A DNA stretch of 64,000 nucleotides from an uncultured Desulfobacter sp. (GCF_963666145.1 NZ_OY762614.1:372001-436000), one strand, 5' to 3'; positions 36,501-44,527 are shown, numbered from the stretch's first letter. Translations and numbers: made by a program. Notes: generated from the letters alone by a model not told the origin.

Positions 36501-37090
36501 TTTCAGCCATTGAAGAAAACAGCCGGCAATCTGTAATTTTGCTCGATGATCATGCGCCCTTAACCCCGGAGGATCAAACCATCGGTCCGGTTACGGGAAT
36601 GCCGGGAAAAGCCCTTAGAATGATAGACAAAATAACGTTTCTTGATTTTAATGAGGGCATCCACGGCCAGGGACTGATCCAGGGAGAAAAACAGGTGAAC
36701 CCCGATGAGTGGTTCTTCCAGGCCCATTTTTATCAGGACCCGGTCTGCCCGGGCTCATTAGGCGTGGAATCATTCCTCCAGTTGATCCGGTTTTTCATGA
36801 TCAAAAAATTCGATCTTGACCCGGAACGATTTGCTCCTGCCGTTGCAGAAGACCATGAACATGAATGGACCTACCGGGGCCAGATCATCCGCTCAAATTC
36901 AAACATTGTTGTCCAGGCCCACATCAGTGCCTGCACCATGGATGAAACCGGATGCCGGGCAACGGCGGACGGAACCTTGAGCGTAGACGGCATCTGCATA
37001 TATGAAATGAAGAATTTTTCATTCTCTTTGCAGGCTCTGCCCATTGAAACAAATATGAAAAAAGAGAAAAAACTATCCAATCCTTCTTAA
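33491..37090 (+). CDS. PfaA/PfaC-like synthase, C-terminal part: KR-DH-DH-DH
   Basis: This is the continuation of the synthase in the -1 frame; the first usable initiation codon is ATG 33863 (giving 1075 residues), but homologous-looking sequence begins at the A9 run. From 33863, a ketoreductase has SGGARGVTAE near residue 128 and Tyr314 in QCDYAMANE. A PKS-type double-hotdog dehydratase follows (DDHKIDNAPVVPL about 420; MDPMVLDAAFQTA about 592). Two FabA/PfaC-like hotdog domains come last (His766 in ANHTETMPFCILLE and His955 in AHFYQDPVCPGSLGVES). If fused through a -1 shift, the full polypeptide is 2565 residues. There is no second KS/CLF as in PfaC. Confidence 0.9.
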   Translation, partial: KKTSHDAISDPGGIQPAPKTDLKPLGRQEVELTAFPAHQVRFYNGAKIQIPSGKTIYLTKDSAGIAAAFKKEFKKLELNARIIDATPENIPDLPDAAGIVLIPDAFDTPGDDAAASRFLLTAFSMASKNGPYLTASAKAGGGFMACVSFLGGGFGFKNLNSQISPVYGGMASLAKTAALEWKQVLCRALDLPFDSKAVKKNAEAAVAMMMTRGAVEMGLDGEYCYIPELVSRPVGEPLGIDLDASDVVVISGGARGVTAECAIALARQCPAKIALLGRSEPPFEEPAWLEGMDGPAQMKQAIFANFFGNEKPTPARVETEYRRFASNRDIKANLARIQKSGNEVAHYCVDIRDKDLVKDTMEQVTRQLGPVTALIHGAGVLEDKLICEKTPEQFETVFQTKIDGLFAVLSSLDQDKLKYLVMFSSVAARFGNTGQCDYAMANEVLNKIARAKQASLPHCRAIAINWGPWDGGMVTDALKREFEKRRIELIPIQAGARQMVAEMGNPNGSCIEVVVGGTIPSEVPEPAAMNKVLTRTFSSQDSSIIDDHKIDNAPVVPLALMVDLLACGAEKNNPGLHFAGMEKVQLLKGIVPGDGKTEVQVDIGKCTTIDHQHFTPGRITSPGKKGLTIQHARAQVLLAETLPQPPVLPESLSLDLAPWEISMDQAYETILFHEGELQCISEIRGVSPKGIEVMTATAPDISTWYKKAHARQWTMDPMVLDAAFQTAILWTFHNCGQVCLPASFANLRIFRAFPKQSGEKVRIIFTVNHQDQHKIKGYFTFLDENNTVIASIMGFEAVMDPGLLEKFKSKPLFDRDKILAFAQGNPSEAFGDPYKIFDNDREIARLPRPPYFFMDSVAKADHPAWQTAPGGWIEATYKIDKDAWYFAANHTETMPFCILLEVALQPCGWLAAYGGAALLSQNRLHFRNLGGKARLAKNLTRTSGTVKIRVRMTEVSKAGGMIIQNFDMDVLNKGKSVYTGTTNFGFFTADALAKQVGIRDPKAFSAIEENSRQSVILLDDHAPLTPEDQTIGPVTGMPGKALRMIDKITFLDFNEGIHGQGLIQGEKQVNPDEWFFQAHFYQDPVCPGSLGVESFLQLIRFFMIKKFDLDPERFAPAVAEDHEHEWTYRGQIIRSNSNIVVQAHISACTMDETGCRATADGTLSVDGICIYEMKNFSFSLQALPIETNMKKEKKLSNPS

Positions 37091-37101
37091 CAGGAAAAAT
37101 A

Positions 37102-38895
37102 ATGCGCAGACTTTGGAACTATGAAGATTATATAAGGTTTCTTTCCCATGACAATAGTTTTGTCAGAGAATGGGCCTTTGACGCTTTAGAAAAAAAATAC
37201 CCCAATAGATATACCGACGAAGTCAGTAAATTGATCTCAGATCAAAATTCACATCTGGCATGTGCTGCTCCCAAATATCTTGCTATACATAAGGCCGTCC
37301 AACATGCCCCGGCGATCCTGAATAGTTTTTTACATGATTCCGGCAATATTCCGTCAAATTGTGCCCAGGCATTGGCAAGAATGAAATATGAGCCGGCCTT
37401 GGACACAATTATTGAATATTTATCAAATGAACCGAATACAGATCCGTTGTTCGGCATTATTGATTATCTGGGAAATATTGACGATAATCGTGCAAGAGAA
37501 ATATTAATTTCTGTCGTGACGCAAACCAAAGACCCCGTCCTTAAGGGTGATGCAATTTACAATTTATTGAAACATGAGCATCAAGATGATATTGCCTGGA
37601 TCTCGGATATCATTTTACAAAGTGTCAAAAAAGGCGACCATTTAGAGCAGACCGGAATAGACCGTTTTGGAAAATATTGGGATGCCGGCTATTATTTTAG
37701 GGAGTTAACTGACAAATTTAGTTATAAAAGCATTATTTTAGATCCTGCGGAGGCGTTTGATTCCTTTTTTAATAAGAATGATCATCTATCCGTTACTCAG
37801 GAACTAAAGGAAGAAATTGCTCTTTTACTTAAAAAAAGACAATACCAGGATCTCATTACAGCGCTGCTGCTTGATGCTCGGAATATGATACAAAAGCGCT
37901 ACCCGCAGGATGTGGTTCCCGACGAAGTCCTACATCTCTTCAATATGGATTCGGCAGGGATCTTTTTATTTGAAACGCTATCCGAACAACCTTCTTTATG
38001 GCCTAAACTCAAGGCACCTAAAAATTATGAAACCCTATCGTCATTGGTTTCTTTTGTACTATCCGTATATTTTTCTATTGTGGAGCGCAATGCTTATACA
38101 AAGGCTTTAATGCCGGACGCACAAATCACCGACTTAATCCGGGCAATACAAAATTCCGGCCCCAGGGTGCCCGAAGCATTATCTCAAAAAATAGTTAATC
38201 TTGCCCCTGTTTCTGAATTGAAAGCAACGCTTTCAGAGACATTGAATACCTGGTGCGACATTAACATTGTAAATATTATGGGCCGAATTGGTAAAAAAGA
38301 GTTTGTACCTGATTTAATCCGTGTTCTAAATGAGACTGACGGCCTGGATATTATTTATGGAGATGCAATAAGCGCCTTAAACGCAATAGACGAGTCAGCA
38401 GATCAATTAATTTTAAATGCTGCTCAAAATAATGACATTAAAGATTGGGACCTTACTTCAATCCTTGAATATCTTCCATATCCTGAATCTTTTGATTTGA
38501 TTATGGAAAAATGGAACGATAAAGCCAGTGAAGTGGATTCCTACGAGATGTTCGCCTATTGTTTGCGAGGCATTGGAGATCCCAGGGGAATATCCGTTCT
38601 ACAGCAAATATATAATAATGAGAACAACGCCGGCTACATCGGCGAGATTTTAGAGTGTCTGAGTATCCTGAACAACACTGATATCCCTGAGCTGCCCAAG
38701 ATAAGAAAGAAAAGAGAGCAAGACGAAAAGCAACAGGGATTAAGGGAACAAGAACTCAATGACATGTTTAATAGTATGGAAAATATCAGAAAGGCAATTC
38801 CGTTTCAAAGAGACACCCAAAAAATTGGAAGAAATGACCCATGCCCCTGCGGTAGCGGAAAAAAATACAAAAAATGTTGTTTGAATAATTCATAA
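37102..38895 (+). CDS. HEAT-repeat protein with C-terminal SEC-C zinc motif
   Basis: The 597-residue protein consists largely of helical HEAT-like repeats (for example SNLISDQNSHLACAAPKYLA-type and LIRVLNETDGLDIIYGDAISALNAI-type helix pairs) and ends with the SEC-C signature IGRNDPCPCGSGKKYKKCC, a Cys-rich zinc finger also found at the end of SecA. It starts 11 bases after the synthase stop with AGGA upstream, so it is likely co-transcribed. Its codon use is more AT-rich than the synthase. A role as protein-interaction or quality-control partner is possible, but no function can be assigned. Confidence 0.8.
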   Translation: MRRLWNYEDYIRFLSHDNSFVREWAFDALEKKYPNRYTDEVSKLISDQNSHLACAAPKYLAIHKAVQHAPAILNSFLHDSGNIPSNCAQALARMKYEPALDTIIEYLSNEPNTDPLFGIIDYLGNIDDNRAREILISVVTQTKDPVLKGDAIYNLLKHEHQDDIAWISDIILQSVKKGDHLEQTGIDRFGKYWDAGYYFRELTDKFSYKSIILDPAEAFDSFFNKNDHLSVTQELKEEIALLLKKRQYQDLITALLLDARNMIQKRYPQDVVPDEVLHLFNMDSAGIFLFETLSEQPSLWPKLKAPKNYETLSSLVSFVLSVYFSIVERNAYTKALMPDAQITDLIRAIQNSGPRVPEALSQKIVNLAPVSELKATLSETLNTWCDINIVNIMGRIGKKEFVPDLIRVLNETDGLDIIYGDAISALNAIDESADQLILNAAQNNDIKDWDLTSILEYLPYPESFDLIMEKWNDKASEVDSYEMFAYCLRGIGDPRGISVLQQIYNNENNAGYIGEILECLSILNNTDIPELPKIRKKREQDEKQQGLREQELNDMFNSMENIRKAIPFQRDTQKIGRNDPCPCGSGKKYKKCCLNNS

Positions 38896-38946
38896 ACCAT
38901 ACTTCAATCAACAATTAAAAGTGGGTAAAAATGCAGCGACCAAGAA

Positions 38947-38975
38947 TCAAGCCCCCAGTTTCACCGGGGGCTTGA
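38947..38975. terminator. Strong hairpin between convergent genes
   Basis: A perfect 10-base stem TCAAGCCCCC / GGGGGCTTGA encloses a 9-base loop. It lies between the HEAT/SEC-C gene (plus) and tenA (minus), so it may serve both as a bidirectional terminator. A T-run is lacking on either side. Confidence 0.6.
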
Positions 38976-39023
38976 TCCTAATTAGAATTAAAGCTTCAAA
39001 ATATCGGGGACGATCACAATCTG

Positions 39024-39692
39024 TTAGAGGATATTGCAATTACAATTCATTGCTTCTTCAAAAAAATCGAGTTCATATTGTGTTGACTGCGTGAAGGCTT
39101 TCAGCATTTCCTGATATAGAGCTTCATCGGCCTTTGCCTTTGATGCCAGCCGCTCTACAATATTAATAAACCTTTGTGTGTATTGCGCGTATGCGTCACT
39201 GTGGTAGGTGTCGATCCACATCTGGTATGTGTTGCCGGCTTCGGCAATGGTCAAAATATGATTGCCGACGCTGTTATAGACCCAGAAACAAGGTAAAAGT
39301 GCCGCGGCAGCAATCGCAAATACTGATTTTTTACTGTGGTTGAGCAGAAAGGAGGAGTACTTCTCAATGACGGGGGACTTTTCTTTGGCTTCCTTAATTT
39401 CAAAATGTTTCAGAAACTCGTTGTGAAGGGCGCGTTCAATGTCCAGGCCGTCTTTGGCTAACATTTGAAAGAATTGCTTTTCGGATGCGTTGGGCGCTTT
39501 TTGGGCCAACAGATCCAACGCCAGATTATCATCCTTGAGATAGAGGATATCCTGGGACAAAAAATGTGCAAAATGATTTTTATCCAAGATACCTTTTGCC
39601 AGTTGGACAACGAAGGGATGAGAAATTGCATCCGCATAGATATAAGCCACCGCATCCCACATCTTTTGGGTGTGTTCTCCTGCCGCTTTCAT
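39024..39692 (-). CDS. tenA: TenA-family thiaminase II / aminopyrimidine aminohydrolase
   Basis: TenA hydrolyses aminopyrimidine breakdown products of thiamin to HMP for salvage. The 222-residue protein keeps Cys135 in LLPCFWVY, the active-site cysteine of the TenA_C group, and the late glutamate in YELDFFEEA. The frame opens at ATG 39701, but the AGGAGGGG ribosome site overlaps that codon; ATG 39692 sits 9 bases after it and is preferred. It follows a methyltransferase gene by about 20-30 bases on the minus strand. The pair lies behind a leader with a TPP-riboswitch-like core, which fits a thiamin role. Confidence 0.9.
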   Translation of the reverse strand: MKAAGEHTQKMWDAVAYIYADAISHPFVVQLAKGILDKNHFAHFLSQDILYLKDDNLALDLLAQKAPNASEKQFFQMLAKDGLDIERALHNEFLKHFEIKEAKEKSPVIEKYSSFLLNHSKKSVFAIAAAALLPCFWVYNSVGNHILTIAEAGNTYQMWIDTYHSDAYAQYTQRFINIVERLASKAKADEALYQEMLKAFTQSTQYELDFFEEAMNCNCNIL

Positions 39693-39722
39693 ATTCTTCA
39701 TCCCCTCCTGATTGCCCTGTTT

Positions 39723-40430
39723 TTATTTTTTAAAAGCGCAAATGGCGACATAATCACCGCAGTCAAACCCCGGAATGGGTTGTTCTTCCACATTATTTGA
39801 GTACAGCGGATGTTTCGTGAGCGTTTGTGCATAATCAAAGTCTTGAAATCCTGCTGTTTTCAGCATCTCGACTTTCTCGGCAGTGGTACGCCAGTTGGCA
39901 ACCTTTACAAATTCAATTGGATACGGGTCCCTTGGATGAACGCCTTCTAACAAGGGATGGTCCCATGTTTCCAGACTTTTTGCCAGATTATACATGGTTG
40001 CGTAAGACCCTTCCTTGGGCACATCAATCACCACAATTTTACCTTTTTTTCTCAAGGCCGCATAGGCTTTGTGAAACACCGACTGCAGGTCATTGATATA
40101 GCTGGGTGTTCCGTTGAATAGGATGGTATCGTATTTTTCCCGGCCCAGATCGGCATCTTCTGCTGTGGTGATTTCAACACTTAACCCGCGTTGACGTGCA
40201 ATATTTGCCATTCCCTCGGATGGTTCAAGTCCGAACTGAATGGGAATGTTAAAATTTCTTTTCAGGATTGATTCAAAAAGACCGCTACCGCACCCCACAG
40301 AAAAGGTATCACCGGCATCTTTCAGAAAATAAGCGACCAGGTTCACTTCTGAATTCAACAGATTCATATTGTCAAAAAACCATGCATCATATGCTTGTGC
40401 AAATTCGTCAAAACTTCTTTTTTTATCCAT
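39723..40430 (-). CDS. Class I SAM-dependent methyltransferase
   Basis: The 235-residue Rossmann methyltransferase shows motif I FSVGCGSGLFESIL (SAM-binding glycines), motif II GLEPSEGM with the ribose-binding glutamate, and motif IV YDTILFNGTPSYI. The C-terminal GFDCGDYVAICAFKK is unassigned. It is the first gene of an apparent two-gene operon with tenA, 137 bases downstream of the previous gene, with GGAGG before the ATG. Substrate is unknown. Pairing with tenA suggests a thiamin-precursor-related role, but this is inference from context only. Confidence 0.85.
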   Translation of the reverse strand: MDKKRSFDEFAQAYDAWFFDNMNLLNSEVNLVAYFLKDAGDTFSVGCGSGLFESILKRNFNIPIQFGLEPSEGMANIARQRGLSVEITTAEDADLGREKYDTILFNGTPSYINDLQSVFHKAYAALRKKGKIVVIDVPKEGSYATMYNLAKSLETWDHPLLEGVHPRDPYPIEFVKVANWRTTAEKVEMLKTAGFQDFDYAQTLTKHPLYSNNVEEQPIPGFDCGDYVAICAFKK

Positions 40431-40494
40431 CTGTCCTCCAAGGAAAAACCATTATTATCAACCCGGTGCAGACAATGTATTTCTGTTTCCTAAA

Positions 40495-40545
40495 TAGGGG
40501 CCTTACCCGCATCAGGTTCCAGGGTTATGCGCCGTAGCCGGCAGC
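40495..40545 (-). promoter_or_regulatory. Degenerate TPP-riboswitch-like element
   Basis: On the minus strand the leader of the methyltransferase-tenA pair contains ACCC-TG-GAACCTGAT-G-CGGGTAA, which matches the 3' half of the THI box (P4/P5 core with the ACCC/GGGT pairing). The otherwise near-invariant CTGAGA and the distal GCG-AGGGA are not present, so it may be a decayed or variant aptamer. A covariance-model search is needed to decide. Confidence 0.35.
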
Positions 40546-40567
40546 TTGTCAATAGCCCGTCTTTATA

Positions 40568-41761
40568 TCAGGCATTGCCCCAGACAATAAACAAAGGATC
40601 CGAGGTGTGGCGTTCACGAATATGCGGATCATCCCAGGGCCTTGGATATCCCCGGATGGTCTGTGTATGCAGATTGCCCAGTCGGGCCTGCATGCACATT
40701 TTCAAAACCAGGCCCAACCGCTCAAACGGATGCAGCTGCCCCCACACGGCAATCTGTTTACCGGGAAACCAGCGGTCGGAAAAGGATATGATGAAAATCC
40801 CGTTCGGGGATAAAACCCGACGAACCTCCTGCAATACCGCCACTGGGCGTGTGAGGTACTCGATGGAGGCAGTACAGATCACGGCATCAAAACTGTTGTC
40901 AGCCATGGGCAGTTTGGGGGTTTCGTTGAGATCCTGTACAAGCCGGGTAGCCAGTTTGCCGTTTGCATCCAGCTCCTCGGAATTCATGCCAAGCCCTGTG
41001 ACCCGGCAGTCTGACAGGGTAGCGGGCAAATGTGAATCCCAGCTGGACATCAGATCCAGAATCCGGCTGCCGGGCTTCAAGAGCTTGCCGTATTGTTCGC
41101 GAATATGTTCCCGGGCACAGCTGTCCAGATGCGGCACCATTCTGGGGAGGCTGTAAAAATCACGGTCAGGCTGGTTGTTTTCCCGGGGCAGAGGCGATTG
41201 GGCAAGCGTGATATTATAAGCGTTTTGACAGGGGAACTGCATGCCCGGTCCATCATTCGTTATAACCTCGGTAATATCATGGCAGGTTCCGCCCCGCTCG
41301 GCACCGGCCATCTTTCGTGACATCATCCGGGCATGAACGCTGATGGGGTATTGTGCCAGGGGATGATTGCTGTCAGCGGTGATGTGTTTATTTCCCATGG
41401 CAATAATGCGAAAAGGTGTCACATTCTGAGGAAAACAGTTCAAGGCTCTGTGCGCATATCCGCTTGGATAAAAACGCCCCGTTTCTGCCGAAACCGGAAA
41501 CGGTGACCGGGAGCAGTCGAACCCATTTTCAGAAAACTGAATGATTTTCCTGGAAGAAAAAGCAGGCACCAGTTCGCCGGCAGAAAAATCTACCCGGCAA
41601 TGCTCCCCGGCCTGCATGTGTTTAAGGCGTTGTTCAAGTTTTTGCGGGAAGATATCCCGCCAGAAATCAATTGCCGGTATATAAGTGGTATCGATATGGT
41701 GTGCGTCACCACTGTCCCAATTCAGGGAGAACTCAATGGCTGCGGTATCTTTGGTATTCAT
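40568..41761 (-). CDS. SlyD-type FKBP-like domain fused to SAM methyltransferase
   Basis: This is a 397-residue fusion. The N-terminal half resembles a SlyD-like FKBP peptidyl-prolyl isomerase: GRFYPSGY, NVTPFRIIAMGNKHITAD and NHPLAQYPI correspond to the NHPLAG region of SlyD. The C-terminal half (about 230-390) is a methyltransferase: ILDLMSSWDSHLP (motif I, glycine-poor), VTGLGMNSEELD, and FDAVICTASIEYL with the VRRVLSPNGIFIISF strand. The start is ATG 41761 (AAGGA 7 bases upstream); a TTG at 41767 overlapping the photolyase stop is possible. It is the last gene of the regulator-photolyase operon. Substrate is unknown. Confidence 0.82.
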   Translation of the reverse strand: MNTKDTAAIEFSLNWDSGDAHHIDTTYIPAIDFWRDIFPQKLEQRLKHMQAGEHCRVDFSAGELVPAFSSRKIIQFSENGFDCSRSPFPVSAETGRFYPSGYAHRALNCFPQNVTPFRIIAMGNKHITADSNHPLAQYPISVHARMMSRKMAGAERGGTCHDITEVITNDGPGMQFPCQNAYNITLAQSPLPRENNQPDRDFYSLPRMVPHLDSCAREHIREQYGKLLKPGSRILDLMSSWDSHLPATLSDCRVTGLGMNSEELDANGKLATRLVQDLNETPKLPMADNSFDAVICTASIEYLTRPVAVLQEVRRVLSPNGIFIISFSDRWFPGKQIAVWGQLHPFERLGLVLKMCMQARLGNLHTQTIRGYPRPWDDPHIRERHTSDPLFIVWGNA

Positions 41762-41763
41762 TG

Positions 41764-43185
41764 TCAATTCCTTTTACTTTCCTTTGAATAATGTGCAAGC
41801 GCAATAAGGCGCTCTTTGGCATGATCCACAATGGGGGGCGGGTATGGGATCTGTTTGCTGCCAGACCATGTCCACGGACAATGCACATAAAGGTCCGGCA
41901 CCCCTTCAAGCTCAGGAAGCCATTCCCGGACAAACTGTCCCCCGGGATCAAATTTTCGCCCCTGACTGACAGGATTGAAGATACGAAAATAGGGCTGGGC
42001 GTCACAACCGGTGGATGCGGACCACTGCCAGCCACCGTTATTGGCGGGGAAATCGCCATCCACCAGATGGCGCATGAAATAGGCCTGGCCATGGCGCCAG
42101 TCAATGTGAAGGTCCTTGGTTAAAAAACTTGCCGTAATCATGCGCAGCCTGTTGTGCATCCAGCCGGTCTGATTGAGCTGGCGCATGGCCGCATCGACGA
42201 TGGGGTATCCTGTTTTCCCCGCCTGCCAGGCCGCGAACAGTTCCGGATTATCATCCCATAAAAGTCTGTCTCCCCAGGCATGGAAAGAGGCCTGTCGACT
42301 AAGTCCCGGGATAAAAAACATCAGGTGATGATAAAAATCCCGCCATAACAGTTCATTTTTCCAAGTGGTGCCGCCCTGGCTTTGTTCTACCGAAATCACG
42401 CCGGCCAGACACATGCGTGACGATATTGCCCCAATGGCAAGATAGGGGGAAAGTCCGCTGGTTCCTGAAACAGCCGGAAAATCCCGTTGCCGGTCATAGG
42501 CGTTCATGGGGCCTGTGCAGAAATCACTTAATTTTTTTTGGATGGCCTTTGTGTCGGCAGAATATGCCCGGCTGGACACTCTGGGATAGCTGAAGGGCTG
42601 TTCCGGTGACAGGATTAAGCTTTTTATATCCGAAGGCAGTTCAGCTTGGGTCACGGGCCGCAGCGGCATCAAAGACGGCACAAGCCCTTGCAGCTGCTCA
42701 CTGCAGGCCCGGGCAAAGGGCGTAAACACCTTATAATATGTTCCCTGGCGGTTAAGAACTGTGCCGGGCGGGCACAGACAGGTATCATGGCAGGCCTGGG
42801 TCTGCCGTCCCTGCATGGCCATCAATTTTTCGGCCAGCTGATCACGCCGGGTTTCGTTGAGCGGGTATTCGCAGTTGAACCACAGGGTATCTGCCTGTAT
42901 ACGATCAGCCGTGGCAGCCACGTACTTTGCCGCCTCTTCATAGTCTTTTGTCTCTTTGTACAAAAGGTCAATGTGCAGTTCCTGCAGATCTTTTTGAAGG
43001 GCAAAAAGCCGCCTGTAAATAAGATCGGCCTGGATTGGGGCCATATCGTGCCCTTCCCATTGATCCGGGGTGGCCGTAAAGATGGCCGTCACGGCCTCAT
43101 TGTGTGCCCGGGCAAAGCGAACCGCCCCATGAAGCGCCGTATTGTCCTGGGTCCGCAAATCCCGTCTGAACCAAACCAACTGCAT
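41764..43185 (-). CDS. phrB: Deoxyribodipyrimidine photolyase (CPD class I)
   Basis: This flavoprotein repairs UV-induced cyclobutane pyrimidine dimers using blue light. The 473-residue length fits class I. The N-terminal antenna domain begins LVWFRRDLRTQDN. The FAD domain contains GKTGYPIVDAAMRQL, TGWMHNRLRM, KDLHIDW and NNGGWQWSASTG, including the conserved tryptophan electron chain. It lies between the MerR-type regulator (15 bases upstream) and the SlyD-like/methyltransferase gene, in one operon. The context suggests light- or stress-induced expression. Confidence 0.96.
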   Translation of the reverse strand: MQLVWFRRDLRTQDNTALHGAVRFARAHNEAVTAIFTATPDQWEGHDMAPIQADLIYRRLFALQKDLQELHIDLLYKETKDYEEAAKYVAATADRIQADTLWFNCEYPLNETRRDQLAEKLMAMQGRQTQACHDTCLCPPGTVLNRQGTYYKVFTPFARACSEQLQGLVPSLMPLRPVTQAELPSDIKSLILSPEQPFSYPRVSSRAYSADTKAIQKKLSDFCTGPMNAYDRQRDFPAVSGTSGLSPYLAIGAISSRMCLAGVISVEQSQGGTTWKNELLWRDFYHHLMFFIPGLSRQASFHAWGDRLLWDDNPELFAAWQAGKTGYPIVDAAMRQLNQTGWMHNRLRMITASFLTKDLHIDWRHGQAYFMRHLVDGDFPANNGGWQWSASTGCDAQPYFRIFNPVSQGRKFDPGGQFVREWLPELEGVPDLYVHCPWTWSGSKQIPYPPPIVDHAKERLIALAHYSKESKRN

Positions 43186-43200
43186 GACACCTCCTCTTTG

Positions 43201-44085
43201 TTATTTTTTAGGTTCTGCACCACACAGGGTTTCAATGACAGTGGAAGCGTGAAAATGGCCTGCATCAAACAGCCGGGACAGATTGACGATATCCTGCTGC
43301 TGCTTCTTTGTGGGCACCCGGTTTGCAAAGACGGCCAGGTGTTCATACGTTTGAAGACGTTCATGACCAACAAGACCTGCGATATCTTCAACGCCATCAA
43401 GCAGGGTGATATGAAGCCCCTGCCCGGCCATGGAAACCAGCCAGAGCCAGGCGGCAAGGCTGCCTGGAGGATTCAGGCTGATGGCCAGGCACGGTATGGA
43501 GGCTGCCTTATTTTCAGATCTGATCATTGCACTCAGGCGGCTGATTAAAAGGAATTGCAGCAATGCCCTTCCCATAGAGCGTTGTTGGCGTTTCAACTGC
43601 CCCAATGCGTCAATGACAGGCAAAAAGCATTGACGTACAGCGATCTTTGGCGGGTACTCCCGGCATATTCGATTGATAATATTATCGGCCCGCTTGCTGT
43701 TTAAGTCGGAAAGTGCCTGCAGCAGATCATCTGCGGCAGCGAGGGTATCATTCGTTTGTGCAGGGGCTGTGTTTTTTCCGGAACCCGAAAGCAACCCTTT
43801 GACTTTTCCGATGGATACCCCGCGCTCCAGCCAGCGGCAGATCTCCCGAATGGTGTCAATCTGATCCGGACTGTACAGGCGATGCCCTTTGGCATTTCGT
43901 TCCGGTGTAATCAGATGATATCTTCGTTCCCAGGCACGCAGGGTCACGGGTTTAACACCGGTAAGTTCTGCGGCCCTGCGGATGATAACACCGGAACCGG
44001 TCTGCCCGTCCAAGCCGTTCACGATATTCTTCGGCTTGCCCTGGCAGGCCCGTTGTTCATTTAAATTTTGCGTATCAGCGTCCAT
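43201..44085 (-). CDS. MerR-family regulator, LitR/CarH-like but without visible B12 motif
   Basis: The 294-residue protein has a MerR winged-helix domain (about 33-100: GVIIRRAAELTGVKPVTLRAW, ERRY, RLYSPDQIDTIREIC). The C-terminal part has the size and helical pattern of the cobalamin-binding region of LitR/CarH light-responsive repressors. The diagnostic Glu/His segment is replaced by LKRQQRSMGRALLQFLLI, so coenzyme B12 binding is doubtful. It heads the operon with photolyase, a gene commonly controlled by such regulators. TGTACA palindromes lie 85-155 bases upstream of its start. Class III LitR-type proteins that rely on a partner light sensor would be a parallel. Confidence 0.85.
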   Translation of the reverse strand: MDADTQNLNEQRACQGKPKNIVNGLDGQTGSGVIIRRAAELTGVKPVTLRAWERRYHLITPERNAKGHRLYSPDQIDTIREICRWLERGVSIGKVKGLLSGSGKNTAPAQTNDTLAAADDLLQALSDLNSKRADNIINRICREYPPKIAVRQCFLPVIDALGQLKRQQRSMGRALLQFLLISRLSAMIRSENKAASIPCLAISLNPPGSLAAWLWLVSMAGQGLHITLLDGVEDIAGLVGHERLQTYEHLAVFANRVPTKKQQQDIVNLSRLFDAGHFHASTVIETLCGAEPKK

Positions 44086-44170
44086 AATTAAGTGCCAACG
44101 CCCTGGGATACGGATTGCTGATACCCATGGGGATAAGGTGTCTGTTCATAATGTCTCTCCGATGAAATGT

Positions 44171-44238
44171 TGTACAAAAATATTTCATGTACAATAGATA
44201 ATGCAGCAGGATATGCTTTACAAGTATTTTTTTGTACA
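44171..44238 (-). promoter_or_regulatory. TGTACA operator cluster and promoter of the regulator-photolyase operon
   Basis: Three TGTACA palindromes occur at 44171-44176, 44188-44193 and 44233-44238, plus a related TTTACA at 44217. They form TACA-N10/11-TGTA pairs resembling reported LitR-type operators. On the minus strand, TTGTAA and TATCTA with 17 bases between them form a plausible promoter between the outer boxes. The rest of the 442-base gap to 44528 shows only the AGGA site of the next gene. Confidence 0.6.
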
Positions 44239-44527
44239 ATATGGTTTCTACGACGTATCGTGACACCAACCAGAGACATGAATCTTATTCGCCCTTTTAA
44301 AATACATATTTATCCCGTATTTATATAGGGAATGTTATGTATAACAAAGCAGCACGAATCCATCTAACGTATACTCTTATTAGTATTTATTCCTTTAAGC
44401 AGGCTGAGAAAATGAGCTTTTGAAAACGGTACATAATTTTAGGCACGCTGGGTCAAATTGGATAGCCCAGACGTGCATAATGAGTTAAATACTAAAACCG
44501 TCAACAACATTAAAAAGGAAATTAACC

